This document shows, in pieces, positions 1-10,531 of a stretch of DNA of 64,000 nt (within the stretch, counting starts at the first letter, position 1; the number at the start of each line of letters is the position of its first letter). The stretch covers positions 114,704,371-114,768,370 of the forward strand of contig NC_035435.2 in NCBI RefSeq assembly GCF_002127325.2, read 5' to 3'. The stretch is from Helianthus annuus. Taxonomy: Eukaryota > Streptophyta > Magnoliopsida > Asterales > Asteraceae. Made by a program: the position numbers and the translations under genes. The notes beneath the pieces are model-generated. The model made no database searches and was not told where the DNA came from. It saw only the letters and a list, made by a program, of their open reading frames with translations.

Positions 1-90
1 GTCTAGTGCCTTTGGGTTCCTCTGATCGTGCGGCTGTCCCATCGGGTGGTCACTCGTTCAAAAGTTCCAAGTTTCAAGTGCCTTGGTCAT

Positions 91-262
91 CTCAATCGGG
101 TGGCTGCTCGATCGGGCAACTGTCCGATCGGGTTGCCACTCGATCAAGGTTTCCTAGTTTCAAAAGATTCTAAGTGTCTGAAAAGTTTCAAAGTTTCAAG
201 ACTAAAGGGCAAGTGTCACCTGATAGGTTGGCTGTCCGATCGGGTTACCGCTCGATCGGGCG
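91..262. repeat. 16-bp GATCGGG repeat clusters in element A LTR
   Basis: Units of about 16 bp of the form ATCGGGTGGCNNCTCG follow one another at 95, 111, 127 and 143, and a second cluster lies at about 222-262. Because each unit begins with GATC and ends in a near complement (CTCGATC or TCCGATC), neighbouring units can fold into overlapping hairpins of 7-8 bp. Confidence 0.7.
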
Positions 263-903
263 ACCCTTGTTCTTGTTACCATTTTGTAAATTTTCTAAGT
301 TTCCAGCTTAATGGTGACGGCATGACACGTATTGAGACAACGGTAAACTTTTCAGTACACAGGCATCCTGATTGGGTGGGAATCACCCCTTTCTGATAAG
401 TCGTCTGTCCCTAACGAGTTTATGTCGGAATCCGTTGTCATGCTCGTCTTCACCGGTAATAACTCGGATTCAAGCCGACTTTAGACTACTTATCAAGTCT
501 ACAGTTCATTTAGACCCGGTTTCCACCGAAAAAAGTAAAAGTTGAAGAAAAGATGAAGAAAACTTAAGTTTTATTATCAAAACTCTTAGATCTAGTTTAG
601 ATTTGATGAAAAACGTATGAAATCACTTAGATCTTAGCTAGATCTTTCAAAGAATGACATCATATAGTAGTTTATACAAACCACCATGATGACATCATCT
701 TCAAGGTCTTAGATCCGAGAGATTTCACGGTGAAAAAGGTGATTTCAAAGGTGAATCATGTAGAGGATGAAGTGTAGATCAAGAAAGTACAACAATCTAG
801 CCTAAAACGTACCGGAACCGTCAAGAAAATGGAGGAGAAAGGTGTTTGTGCGTCTGAGTCGAGCAGGGTTGTCACATCAGTGAAGGACTGATGTGACAGC
901 TCC

Positions 904-911
904 TATTTATA
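904..911 (-). promoter_or_regulatory. TATA box of element A LTR
   Basis: TATAAATA on the minus strand, in a GC-richer stretch inside the LTR and about 730 bp from the LTR start. This is a plausible core promoter of element A. The transcription start is not visible. Confidence 0.5.
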
Positions 912-945
912 GTGTGAGGGTGAAGAGCAGAGGAGACGGTGCAAC

Positions 946-1043
946 GGGTCGGGTGGCGTTCCGATCGAGTGGCCACTCGATTGGGTGGTCATCCGATAGG
1001 GTGGTAATCTGATCGGGTGGCAATCCGATCGGATTGCCACTCT
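946..1043. repeat. Second 16-bp GATCGGG repeat cluster in element A LTR
   Basis: Six successive 16-bp units lie just beyond the TATA box. One of them contains the perfect palindrome ATCGAGTGGCCACTCGAT. The others are imperfect but mostly pair with G-U wobbles. Confidence 0.7.
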
Positions 1044-1189
1044 GGCCAATCCAATCTTTCGGCGTTCCCATCTTTGATTCGCGAGTTAGGTTAAGCATTA
1101 CGTTGCGTTGCGTATAGTTCGGGCAAAAGTGTCTCGCAACTAGATTACATCATAAATGTTTCATAGATTCCGCCAGTGACAAGACTCCA

Positions 1190-1510
1190 ATCTCTCGCTT
1201 AACCAAGAATCAAGTTTCACGAGTCTAAGGAGTCAAGCACCAAATAAGTTTCAAGAGTCAAGAATCATAGTTTCTCAAGTATCAAGAATCAAGAGTCCAA
1301 GTATCAAGTATCAAGAATCAATCATAAAGAATCTAGCTTTCACAGTATTAAGGATCAAGTATCTAGTTTAATCATTAAGAATCAAGTGTCTAGATTAAGC
1401 ATCAAGAGTCAAGTATCTAGATTAAGTGTCAAGTCTCGTAGTGTAAGTATCATGAATCAAGTATCTAGAATAAAGAATCAAGCACCATATTGTTAAGCAT
1501 TAAGTATCAA
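1190..1510. repeat. TCAAGTATC/AAGAATCAAG degenerate repeats in element A LTR
   Basis: Many imperfect copies of AAGAATCAAG, TCAAGTATC and CTAGATTAAG follow each other over about 320 bp. There is no coding potential. The stretch lies in the 5' (U3-like) part of the minus-strand LTR. Confidence 0.6.
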
Positions 1511-1609
1511 TAAGATTCACACCAAAACTACCAAAGTATCAACATCACATAACAACAGGGACCAAAATTTCCAACTAATAGAAGTTCAGGGACTGATCTT
1601 GCCAAGAGT

Positions 1610-2028
1610 CTAAAGTTTAGGGACGCTGGGCATTACAGTCTCCCCTCCTTTAGGAGATTTCGTCCCCGAAATCTTAGATGAAGACTGCTCGAAGAGCTGT
1701 GGATACTTGGCCTTCATATCACTTTTCAACTCCCAAGTGAATTCGGCACCACACTTTCCTTCCCATCGAACCTTAACAATGGGGATTTTGTTGCGCCTTA
1801 GACGCTTGACAGTTTGATCCATGATTTCGGCCGGTTTCTCCACAAATTGGACAGCTTCATTTATTTGCAAGTCTTTAAGAGGAACCTGCAGTTCCTCATC
1901 GGCTAGACATTGTCGTAGGTTAGACACGTGGAAAACTGGATGCACGTTGTTTAGTTCCTGTGGCAAATCGAGTTTGTACGCCACCTTGCCAATCCTTTCA
2001 AGTATTACAAAAGGACCCACATAGCGAG
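1610..2028 (-). pseudogene. Element A pol, C-terminal fragment of integrase
   Basis: This is the last about 135 codons of a Ty3/gypsy polyprotein. It begins at the conserved integrase C-terminal block (RYVGPFVILERIGKVAYKL), continues through HPVFHVSNL and ends in a chromodomain-like block (VKVRWEGKCGAEFTWE, then KYPQLF). These blocks are typical of plant chromoviruses, where the tail is thought to steer integration into chromatin. The 5' side is missing because element B inserted there; the rest of A should lie to the right of the window. The stop lies a few codons inside the LTR, and the purine tract AAGGAGGGGAGAC (1638-1650) lies inside the reading frame. It cannot be functional as seen. 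Confidence 0.85.
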
Positions 2029-2773
2029 TGTTTTGGTCAAAAATTACCTAAGAAATTTAGTGATCAAATTAGTTAAGTGAGGTAGTGTGCTAAGAATGTG
2101 TGTTGAAAATATGCTGAGTCGGTTGTTTGCAAAAACAGTTTTCAGGATATGGCTCAGGATATCGAGCTGTATCTACAATCAATCAATGAGCAAAAATGTA
2201 ATGGGTGACACAGGATATACGAGGAAAGCCCTTGATCAATCTAGATTGCCGGCACAAAACCTCGGGAGCTGACAATCGCAGCTGCCTTGTTCTTCTTATT
2301 ACTTCAAATGTCAGGATACAGTGCAGGATATCGATCAGATCGCTACTAAGTGTTACAATGCTTTTTTAGAAAGTGAGAGTTGCGAGAGAGTTGAAGTGTT
2401 TTGAGAGCAGTGAGTGTTGTGTCCTATTCGATCTGATATATTCGTCTATTTATAGCTATGAAATGAAAACAAAATCTCCTACAAATGGGGGATGCCATCG
2501 GATATTCTTTAGTTAATGTTGGAGACCAAGTAAAGCGGCTTCAACGTCTTTCTTCGAACAACTTGGACCGAGACTTCAGGAGAAGAGGTCTTCATGAACG
2601 TTGCAAACTTGAGCTCGTACTCCTGCACATAATCCGTTAGTAATCCTCAGGATACCATACCAGGATGTTACCAATATCCCGAGTCAGCATCCTGAGTACG
2701 AATATTTATCATACAGTCAAGATATAATTCAAGATATCATTCAGGATATGGGCTCATAATTTCACCCATAACA
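2029..2773 (-). mobile_element. Element B 3' LTR
   Basis: On the minus strand it starts TGTTATGGGTGAAATT (2773) and ends TTGACCAAAACA (2029), giving TG...CA ends and about 745 bp. It contains a TATA box at 2447-2454 and many copies of CAGGATATC/TATCCTG. The ends are inferred from the element A pol break on the left and the change of sequence on the right. The second LTR is not in the window, so the ends are not confirmed. Confidence 0.6.
2447..2454 (-). promoter_or_regulatory. TATA box of element B LTR
   Basis: TATAAATA on the minus strand within the B LTR. It is well placed for a Pol II promoter driving the minus-strand element. Confidence 0.5.
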
Positions 2774-2884
2774 ATTATCCCAAAAAATGTTGCCGTTGAG
2801 GATCTTGAGACTAACGGTTGCATTTTTTCACGATAAACGAGGCAATTAAGAGATAAGACCTTGATGTGACTACTTGTAACCGTG

Positions 2885-2896
2885 CAGCCTATATTT
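2885..2896 (+). promoter_or_regulatory. Possible TATA element for the antisense gene
   Basis: TATATTTA-like sequence about 130 bp before the start codon at 3025, followed by a CT-rich stretch (2965-3002) typical of plant 5' leaders. This is inference only. Confidence 0.3.
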
Positions 2897-3024
2897 ACTC
2901 ATTACTTCCCTATAACTTCTCATCCTCATCTTCATTTAACCCTCACCAAAGAGCATAAAAGGTAAAATCCTCTCTTTCCCCTTCATCTTCTTCTCTCTAT
3001 TCTGCACAATATTCCGGCGATAAT

Positions 3025-4773
3025 ATGGCGAGACAAACCAGATCTAGCTCCGGCGACTCCGCTCCTTCATTTATTCACCAGAATATTCTCCAAGATCCGG
3101 AGAAAGAAAATGCACCTTTGACAGCGCTCACTTGTCGGCTCTCAAAACCTCCGGCATCTTTCCGAAAGGGACGGTGTTTCGGCCGTTCGATCGGGAAATC
3201 CGATCAGACATGATTTCCGATGAGTGGTTGTGCTTCAATGCTTTTCCTTTTACCTTAGGGCTACAATTCCCATTTCCTGACTTTATCCCCGAGTTTTTCA
3301 ATATCACAAAAATCTGTTTTAGTCAAACAATGCCAATGCTTTGGCGAGTCTTGCTTGTTCTTGATCAAATCAAGAACAACCATATCCCTGATCTTTCTGT
3401 TCACGACCTTCCCCTAGCATACCGGCTTAGGTGCCATGGCTCTTGTCGATTCCTGTTCCACTCCACCTCTAGCGATCCACTGATACTCCGAGCCACCAGG
3501 AATGAAGAGGAATGGAAATCCAAGTTTTTCTTTGTAAAAAGAGATTCAATCCCTGGTGGAACGGATTATCCGGTGCAGTGGTTGAGAAAGGGTAGGACTT
3601 AGGGTTTTAGGATGATCTTGTCTTATATCTTGTTTCATATCTTGAACTAACTTCTTTATCTTCTTGTATACAGCTGACTTTAGAAAGCTTGCATCTCCTT
3701 TAGCCGACTCACAGAAGAGAATCAAAGCCATCAGACTCCTCCCAGAGGCTGAAAGAAGTTTCAATCTGTTTCCAGCATCTCCAAGTCCACTCTCCAGTTC
3801 AAACATGTCTGGTAAGGATCCTGCACAATATCCTGCATACATGTCTTTATTTGATATGTTTAGGAAAGAGTTTTAAGTTTACTCTTTGTATGCAGATTCC
3901 AGCAAAGTTTCAATCCTCTTGGAGCTTGATGAGCTCGATAGTTACTCCACTCCAATCAACGTCAAGAAGGAAACTCCTGCCACTACCAGCTCCAAACCGG
4001 TCCTGGTTCCTAAGCCCAACCCGAGAACTCGTGCCTCCACCGCCAAGAAGAGGAAACGTTCCGAGGTCAGCACTCCAGGCTCTGAAGGGTTCTCTTATGA
4101 AGAACTCAGCTTTACTGACTCCTTAGAGCCAATGACATCCTTCCTTAACAAGGTAGTATCCTGGTACCATATCCTGCGTATATATCCTGGTTAGCTAGTT
4201 TTTAACTTATACCTGAATCTTGACTTGCAGGGTCTCCAGCATCTGCTCCATCTCTACACTGATGCCTGCAGTACAACCAAATTTCAAGAAGCCAGGATCA
4301 AGCAGCTTGAGACCACTGTTGCTGATCAGGGCACCATTGCTGAAGCCAAGAGCCGGCACTACGAGGATAAGCTGAAGAAGGTCACTCAGGATGCTGAAAT
4401 AAAGCTGGCAGCCGTCCAAGTGGAGCATGAACAGGCCATGGTCTCCTTCCGGGAAGGGATCAAAAATTCAGTTGTTGTCTCTCTGATACAAGCTCGCATC
4501 AAGATGGCTTATGAGGCCAAGGAGACAGGTCTTGAGTGCTCATCCTGGCCGGTTGATTCCTGGGTGGCAAAGCTGAAGGAGCTTGGAGGTAAACCTGTGC
4601 CATATCCTGCTAAAGCTGGGGCTGGTGAAAGTTCCAAGTCAGCAGAGGTGGTGGACAAGGCTGGAGAGAAGAAGGATGTTGGGACGGATGCTGGTGAAGA
4701 TGCTGGAGAGGATGCTGCTCAGGATGTTGAAGCTGAGAAGACGGAGAAGGCTGGTGAAGATGCCGCTGTGTGA
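3025..4773 (+). CDS. Antisense additional ORF of element B, gypsy-type transposon domain, four exons
   Basis: The gene runs opposite to B, between pol and the 3' LTR. Proposed exons are 3025-3591, 3674-3811, 3896-4152 and 4231-4773, with GT-AG introns of 82, 84 and 78 bp in phases 1, 1 and 0. All three junctions restore the frame. The exon 1 product resembles the plant putative gypsy-type transposon domain (Transposase_28 type): FPFTLGLQFPFPDFIPEFF near the middle and EWKSKFFFVKRDSIPGG near the exon end. Exon 3 is Lys/Arg-rich with a basic KKRKR patch that may be a nuclear signal. Exon 4 has a predicted coiled coil (KQLETTVADQ to QDAEIKL) and an acidic tail of GEDAGEDA repeats. A one-base loss near 3117-3120 shifts exon 1 between the start at 3025 and the domain, so this copy is probably not intact. 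A pyrimidine-rich leader precedes the start. The function is unknown in this family. Confidence 0.65.
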
Positions 4774-4933
4774 GGGCATTCTAGTGGGCGATGATGGATA
4801 TTGATGCCTAGGCCGGAGCCCACTTTTTTTAAATTTGAATGTTGGTCTATAGTCCTAAAACAATTTACTTTCCCTGCATTTTACTTTTCCTGCACTTGAA
4901 CAATTTATATTTCCTGCATGCTTTTTGAATAAT

Positions 4934-5110
4934 ATAACAGTTGGAGGTGGATGGATCTCGGTTTGAGATGAAACCTTCAATTGTTATGTAAATATGACTA
5001 GGAACTTATTGTGCTTTTGGTGGATGGATCTCAGTTTGAGATGAAACCAAAAGCACAAACTTTTGTTAATAATATAACTTTCTTTTGGCCTTGTCCATTA
5101 TAGTTATATT
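4934..5110 (+). repeat. Three consecutive stem-loops, two with the same 24-nt loop
   Basis: Stem-loop 1 has arms 4934-4948 and 4973-4987 (15 bp with two G-U pairs if read as plus-strand RNA). Stem-loop 2 has arms 5009-5021 and 5046-5058 (13 bp, perfect). Their stems differ completely, but the 24-nt loops (4949-4972 and 5022-5045) differ at one base only and contain an inner ATCTC/GAGAT stem. Stem-loop 3 has 9-bp arms (5071-5079 and 5102-5110) and a different 22-nt loop. Confidence 0.75.
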
Positions 5111-5526
5111 TTTATTGCCTAAGTTTTATTTTGAAAACACTTTTCTTTGAACATCCTTGAAAATATTTTGAGAATATATCCTGAGAGTATCCTGAGAGAT
5201 ATCCTGGTCAGGATACTGCCACATAACTTAGAAAACTTAAGTTATCTAAAAAAGGAGAGATCATACCAAAGACTCTTAGAGAGTCAATTCCAATCTTCCA
5301 TCTTCTGAATGTCCCCAGTGCATATTCAAGAATCTGAACCCATCCTTCGAATTGTATGTCCCCTGCGTTCAGCATATTCGAAGACTTAGGAATTCTTAAT
5401 GCAAACATAGCCATAATTTGTTCGAAAACTGCTCTTCAAACTTTTAGTGTTTCTGAGGATAAACCCTGAACATCCTGGGGATAAACCCTTAATATGCTGG
5501 GGATAAACGCTGATTTTCATGTGCTA

Positions 5527-5829
5527 CAGGCGGGAGTGTATAAACTCCAAGACTTAGAAAGGTGAAGACCTTTACACCTTAGAGAGTATGAAAATACCCT
5601 TTCGTGAGAGAGGGTGGTCAATCCTCATATACCTTGAGGATCCAGGATATAGCCAATAGTAACGAAATTGTCGGCCACTTTTACATGAACTGGTCCTGCT
5701 ACCTTGAACTATCCCTGGATAACTTGCACTCCAGGCGGGGTGTTTAAACCCAATTCGTAAGAAAGGTGAATACCTTTAAACCTGTGAAGGGATCAGTATC
5801 CCTTAAACGTGAGAGAGGGGGCCAATCCT
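5527..5829. repeat. Duplicated about 98-bp module with three hairpins each
   Basis: The modules at 5527-5625 and 5732-5829 both start CAGGCGG and end CAATCCTC. Each has three small hairpins in the same order. The first changes together (arms GGAGT/ACTCC versus GGGT/ACCC). The second is constant (AAAGGT/ACCTTT, loop GAAG or GAAT). The third differs (GAGTAT/ATACCC with one mismatch, loop GAAA, versus AAGGGAT/ATCCCTT, loop CAGT). A further hairpin, TCCTCA/TGAGGA, lies at about 5622-5640. Confidence 0.7.
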
Positions 5830-6037
5830 CTAATCTTTCGAAATATCCTGAGTACGTATCCTGGAGTTATATCCCGAAGCATATACTGCAAAACAACTGT
5901 AAACCAAGGTGGATGTTAGCCTGGCTAACACCCTTCCGATGCTTAAGTCAGTATTGGGTTCAAAAGAATAAATAATATCAAATATATTAAAAGAGATAGA
6001 ATTCATACCATCCTAAGTTAGAAATCAAATTCTAAAC

Positions 6038-6399
6038 TCACTTGAAATAGAGCTTTAAGTGTATAGCATTCCAGGATCTTGGTAGCATATCCCCTTCCAT
6101 ATTCTTGAGTCGGTATGCTCCTTTCCCAGATTCTGATTCAACCTCATATGGTTCTTCCCACTTTGGAGCTAACTTTCCATCGGCAGGATTAGTAGTATTC
6201 TGAAAAGCCTTTCTTAACACCCAATCCCCAACTTGAAACCTTCTAGTCCTTATATTTTTGTTATATGCTCTGGATATTCTCTGTTGATATGTTGCCATCC
6301 TCAGCTTTGCTGCATCTCTTGTCTCATCCACAATGTCCAATTCCTGGCACAAAGCTTCAGGATTCTACTCAGGATCCCGGAGGTTAGCTCTTGCTGTAG
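6038..6399 (-). pseudogene. Element B pol, integrase C-terminal part
   Basis: This is the end of the Tat-like polyprotein, separated from the rest by insertion C. It contains RISRAYNKNIRTRRFQVGDW, then a linker and an ending PRSWNAIHLKLYFK without a chromodomain, as expected for Tat-type integrases. A TAG stop (6365-6367) interrupts the frame just inside the break; the residues before it (IPTARANLRDPE) continue the text that ends at 28186. The true stop is TGA at 6038-6040. Confidence 0.85.
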
Positions 6400-7766
6400 G
6401 TATCTGTGACAACCCTCACAATCACAGGTATCCGTACGATTAATTAATATTTATTTTGTGCTTAATGACTGTGCTTGATTACAACTGTGATTAAACTGCT
6501 TTCTGATTTCTGTTACATACATACATATGCATCACATTTCATACTGTCACTCCATTTATTTCACACAAACTTTAGTGACGAACTTGATGCACAAAGCACA
6601 GTTAGCACAGAGAGCGGATAACCCAGAAAACATGCTGACAATGCCAGCACCTAGACAGACAATGTTTTTGAGGCCAGTATGAGCAAGAGACAGGGTACCT
6701 CACTAGTAGGGAGTGTAGGGAAGTGAGGACCATAAAACTGCGTCACTAGGTAATAGTTATAGTGTCGGGAAGTGCCTAAAACACACTCTAAATGCAGAAT
6801 TCTGCACTTAATAACAAAATTCAGCATTTAATTATGCTAGTAATGTGCAAAAACTTGACAAAATGGTCTTGTATACTTTCCAAAGTGTCGGGAATTAATT
6901 GTGACACAAAAACTAATATAAAAGACACATTACGGATTAATTAAGCACTTTAACGGAACAACAACCAACCGAACAACCGGACATTACCCGAAACACAAAA
7001 ATATTGTTAAAAACATTGTTTTTATTTTTCTGAGATAGTTAGGGTCCCCGAACACCCTAACACACTATATATTTAATAACACACCATAAAGCACTAACTA
7101 ACCATTTGTTCCCAACCAAATCACTAACTAAATACTTGAAACCCAACCCTATACCCCCCCCCCCATTGGCGACGGTTACCATGGGTGTCCCCACCCATGG
7201 ATTTGTTTCAATATTAAAATGGATCATGTTGCTAGATTAGAGACATGTTACCCATAAGACAATGGTATGTTGAAGTCTATAAGTATTACCTACAAGTCCA
7301 CCTTTCTCTCACTTCTCAACACACACTTCACTCAAACACTCTCCTTCCTCTCTTTGCTTGTTTCGGCCGAACACAAGGAGCACCACCATCACCATCATTC
7401 AAGCTCTTTCATGCAATCTCTAGTGATCCAAAGGTGTTAGAGATCATACAACTAAGCTCGGTGTGTTCAGAAGCTCAAGGACCTCTCTCATCTTCTTTTA
7501 TCCACCACTTTTCATCACTTGAACTCCCCTAGCCTTGAGCTAGTAGTAAGAACTTAGATCCCTGCATTTTACATGTTGTTTAAGTGGTTAATGAAGTATA
7601 ATGATCAAAATGTTAAGAACCCTAATGAATCTTATGAAGAAGTCTTGAACATAAACTAACTTGGTGATAAAGTATGGTTAAAATGATGAAGAAATCATGA
7701 TATTCATATGTTGTGATGCTTGTTGATTATTCTTTGCTAGTAGAAATGATATGGATCATCATATGG

Positions 7767-7804
7767 TCTTGCTAGATCATGATTAAAAACATGATCTAGC
7801 AAGA
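7767..7804 (+). repeat. Perfect 15-bp inverted repeat in element C LTR
   Basis: Arms TCTTGCTAGATCATG (7767-7781) and its exact complement (7790-7804) flank the 8-nt loop ATTAAAAA. The same hairpin is unchanged in the 3' LTR at 25926-25963, although the two LTRs differ by about 2% overall. Confidence 0.85.
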
Positions 7805-8911
7805 TGAGAAAATAGAAATGTTGTAGGATGATGGAATCATCCACACATAAACTATGAACTTGAATGAATGAATGTTTTCTTGAAAAATAAAGATCAAAGT
7901 AGATTATAATCTTGTAGATCTAAAGATCCATGAGTGGTTTTTCGAAAGAACCAAGTGAAAAATATAAGTTTCGTTAAAACTTGAATCTTACATAAACTAA
8001 CCTCATTTTTGGTGGATAAACAAGTGTAGAAACACTTGTGTAATAAGAAAATTTCACAAAGAAATATTTTTAGAAAATATGATTGAAAGTTCTGAACACT
8101 TAAACTCTTTAAAAATAAAGTTTTTAAAGAACTAATCACATATTTAAAGGTAACAAGACTTACTAAGTATGCTAGTAAGTTACTACATACTTTTATAAAT
8201 TTTCAAGTTCATAAGTTTATAGTTTATGGTTGATTTTGACAAGTTTGGTAAATAAAGATTGTATGTTGTTGATTGAGAATTGTTTGAATGAATTTTTGAA
8301 AAGAAAATGATATGCTAGTAAGCATGGACGCCTCCATTTACAAAGGAAACTCTGGCGAAATTTTTCTAAAATTCCAACACTTAGAAAATATTTTTCTAGT
8401 AAGTGTTTACAAACATATTTTTTACCTTGTTTTCAAAATAAACTTCGCCATGATTTTTATTACAAGAATACTAAGTACCGGAGGTTGATTTTTGTAAATA
8501 AAATTTGATAAATATATATTTAGAATATATATTTTCTACTAAAACTCTTGTGTGATTATTTGTTTATTTTGTGAACTAGTTATATTATTTTTAGGGTAAA
8601 AATAATATAACTTATGTATACCATGAAATTACGACTCCAAAATAATACCAAAACTCTCACGAAATAAATATTTAAGTTACGCAATTATTATTGCAATACG
8701 AAACGTTAAAACGTCACTTATGTATTTTTTTAGGAAATACTTTTACACGTATATTTTTGATAAAATATTATTCTGGAAAATTTATGAAGTCAAATATAAT
8801 ATTTTTGGGAAAAATATATATATTTGAATTAAGATGTTTTAGACAAGTAATTTAAATATATTTTTTTAAGTTGGACTTAAAATATATTTTTCGGAATTAC
8901 AAGTGTACATG

Positions 8912-8919
8912 TATAAATA
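8912..8919 (+). promoter_or_regulatory. Candidate TATA box in element C 5' LTR
   Basis: TATAAATA followed by CCCC. The copy at 27067-27074 in the 3' LTR is identical. A second candidate (CTATAAGTA near 7278, followed by a CT-rich leader-like stretch) is also possible, so the start of transcription is undecided. Confidence 0.35.
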
Positions 8920-10369
8920 CCCCGATCCTTGGGAAGGGAATACACATATAAAATACTTGAGAAGTGTGGATACGAAATAATTACCTAACTATTTTTCCTA
9001 ACAACAAAAGTTAAGTTAAAATAATCATTATTATTTTAACAAGTAATCACAAAATTGGGATAATATCAAAGTAACGCAACTCAAAACACTAATCCCTGAA
9101 TCAAGGCACGACCCGTTCGTCTAAGAGACATTAGTACGTGTAGGTCGTCGCATAGCAGACCGAGTTTGGATTGACGATTCTATTCAGGAGACGCACTTCT
9201 GAGAGTTCATATCCCCCTTTTCTCTTAACTGTTTTCAGTTTTATACTTCGGGGGTGAAATACATGTTACAAATTATTACAGACATTTATTTACATGGTAT
9301 GGTTAGCGTAGGGAGGGTTTTTACTACTAGATCATGTGAGGGGTGGGTACAACACTTAAGGCCATCAATCCTCGTTGTTAGGACCGAGGGACATGAGTGA
9401 TAGATCTATTTGGGTGTAGCGAGCCCACACCCATGAGGCCGGGGCGGCCCATAGAGGTGACTGTGTCTTACAGCCGAAGCCCGGTAACAAATTTACTAGG
9501 TTTGAGTCTTCCTGCACCTTTTCACACATACCAGTGGCTTTGCAACCCATTGGTGTTCTCTTTTTCCTTATTGCTACATACCAGGGACTTTTACTCATAC
9601 TTTGAAGGTCTATACATACTCACTTTACATGAACTCGCTCAACTTTTGTTGATTTTTCAAACTACATGTATTTCAGGAAATTAATGGATCTGGCGAAGTG
9701 TGCAATTGTGTCAAGTTGCGTAGTGAATAACGATGTCATCCAGGTTTAGGAGGTGTAACCCTTACCTGGACGGGTTACATGTCTTTAAACCACGTTTTTA
9801 TTTAAGTCTTTTGTTGTGTCATGTGAACACGCTTTAATCATGTCATGGTTGTAACTTGTTTAATGTGTCGAGTTTTAAACAATGATGTTGTGGTAACTTT
9901 AAACTTAATGAATGGATGATCATCATGTAACAACCCTCACTAAAAAATTAATATTTAGTATGATAATTATGCAATAAGGAAACCCTAATTAAGTTTAGTA
10001 TGATTAATTAATCAGTTAATCAATATTAATTAAGCTAACAAGATTAATTAAGCTAAGTAAGGTCTATTAAAAATAGATATATATAAGGTCGTATAAGAAC
10101 GTTTAATATTAATAATAAAATATATTATTTTTTTCCTTACTCCGTTTTTAATGAAACTTAGGTTAAAACGTAGATAAAAATATGCTCGTTCTAAAGACAT
10201 ATTCGTCGTTTTATAAAACGTTATATTTTAAAAGTTATACAAGAAAAACGAGTTAAGCAGCTGAAATAATATAACTAAGCTAGCTAGCTAGCACGTCAAG
10301 CTAGCTAGCAAGCACGTCACTTGAATCCCACATCGAACAGAAAAGGAATTGAGCTGCCTGCTTGCTTGC

Positions 10370-10377
10370 TATAAATA
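10370..10377 (+). promoter_or_regulatory. TATA box of element G LTR
   Basis: TATAAATA, followed within 40 bp by a CT-rich run (CTTCTTCTTCTCTCTATACG). The same box is at 16188-16195 in the 3' LTR. Confidence 0.6.
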
Positions 10378-10531
10378 AGAAGCTTAGGATTCATTTTTCT
10401 TTGCTCATTTCTCTTCTTCTTCTCTCTATACGTTGGTGTTCTAACCAATAATCACTCGATCGCTATTACGATTCAGTTTCCGAGCGATCAATATATCCAA
10501 AGAATGTTTAAGTGCCGCCCACATTGGGTTA

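Larger units (their letters stand above)
1..1637 (-). mobile_element. Element A: 3' LTR (partial), chromovirus-like Ty3/gypsy
   Basis: Read on the minus strand, this LTR starts with TGTAATGCCCAGC at 1637, directly after a purine tract (1638-1650) and the end of a gypsy pol gene. It runs off the left edge of the window, so its length is at least 1637 bp. It has a minus-strand TATA box near 904, clusters of a 16-bp GATCGGG-type repeat, and a stretch of TCAAGTATC-type repeats. I see no gene in it. The LTR start is well supported by the pol end and purine tract; the other LTR end and its partner are outside the window. Confidence 0.8.
4774..6037. other. Element B tail between antisense gene and pol end, non-coding
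   Basis: No credible reading frame on either strand. It holds two groups of stem-loops (4934-5110 and 5527-5829), a hairpin TGTTAGC/GCTAACA at about 5913-5929, and scattered TATCCTG/CAGGATA words. In Tat-like elements this interval is normally untranslated with respect to the genomic strand. Confidence 0.7.
6405..9925 (+). mobile_element. Element C 5' LTR, first part
   Basis: Matches 24569-28077 of the 3' LTR. It is cut at 9926 by element G; the last five bases (catca) are the duplicated target. Short open frames here (such as 7245-7532) recur in the other LTR and have no recognisable product. The LTR contains a perfect 15-bp inverted repeat at 7767-7804 and a TATA candidate at 8912. Confidence 0.93.

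Noticed and set aside
3546..3842. 98-codon minus-strand frame opposite the antisense gene of element B
   Set aside because: Crosses a well-supported intron and exons of the plus-strand gene; no domain.
4934..5110. Helitron 3' end or MITE as explanation of the hairpins
   Set aside because: No CTRR end, no terminal inverted repeats or target duplication; three separate hairpins fit better.
7245..7532. 95-codon plus-strand frame in the element C LTR
   Set aside because: It lies in the LTR, the 3' LTR copy differs, and the product resembles nothing. Probably leader sequence.
9365..9684. Overlapping frames on both strands that also occur at 27520-27839
   Set aside because: The repetition is explained by the two LTRs of element C; no recognisable domain.
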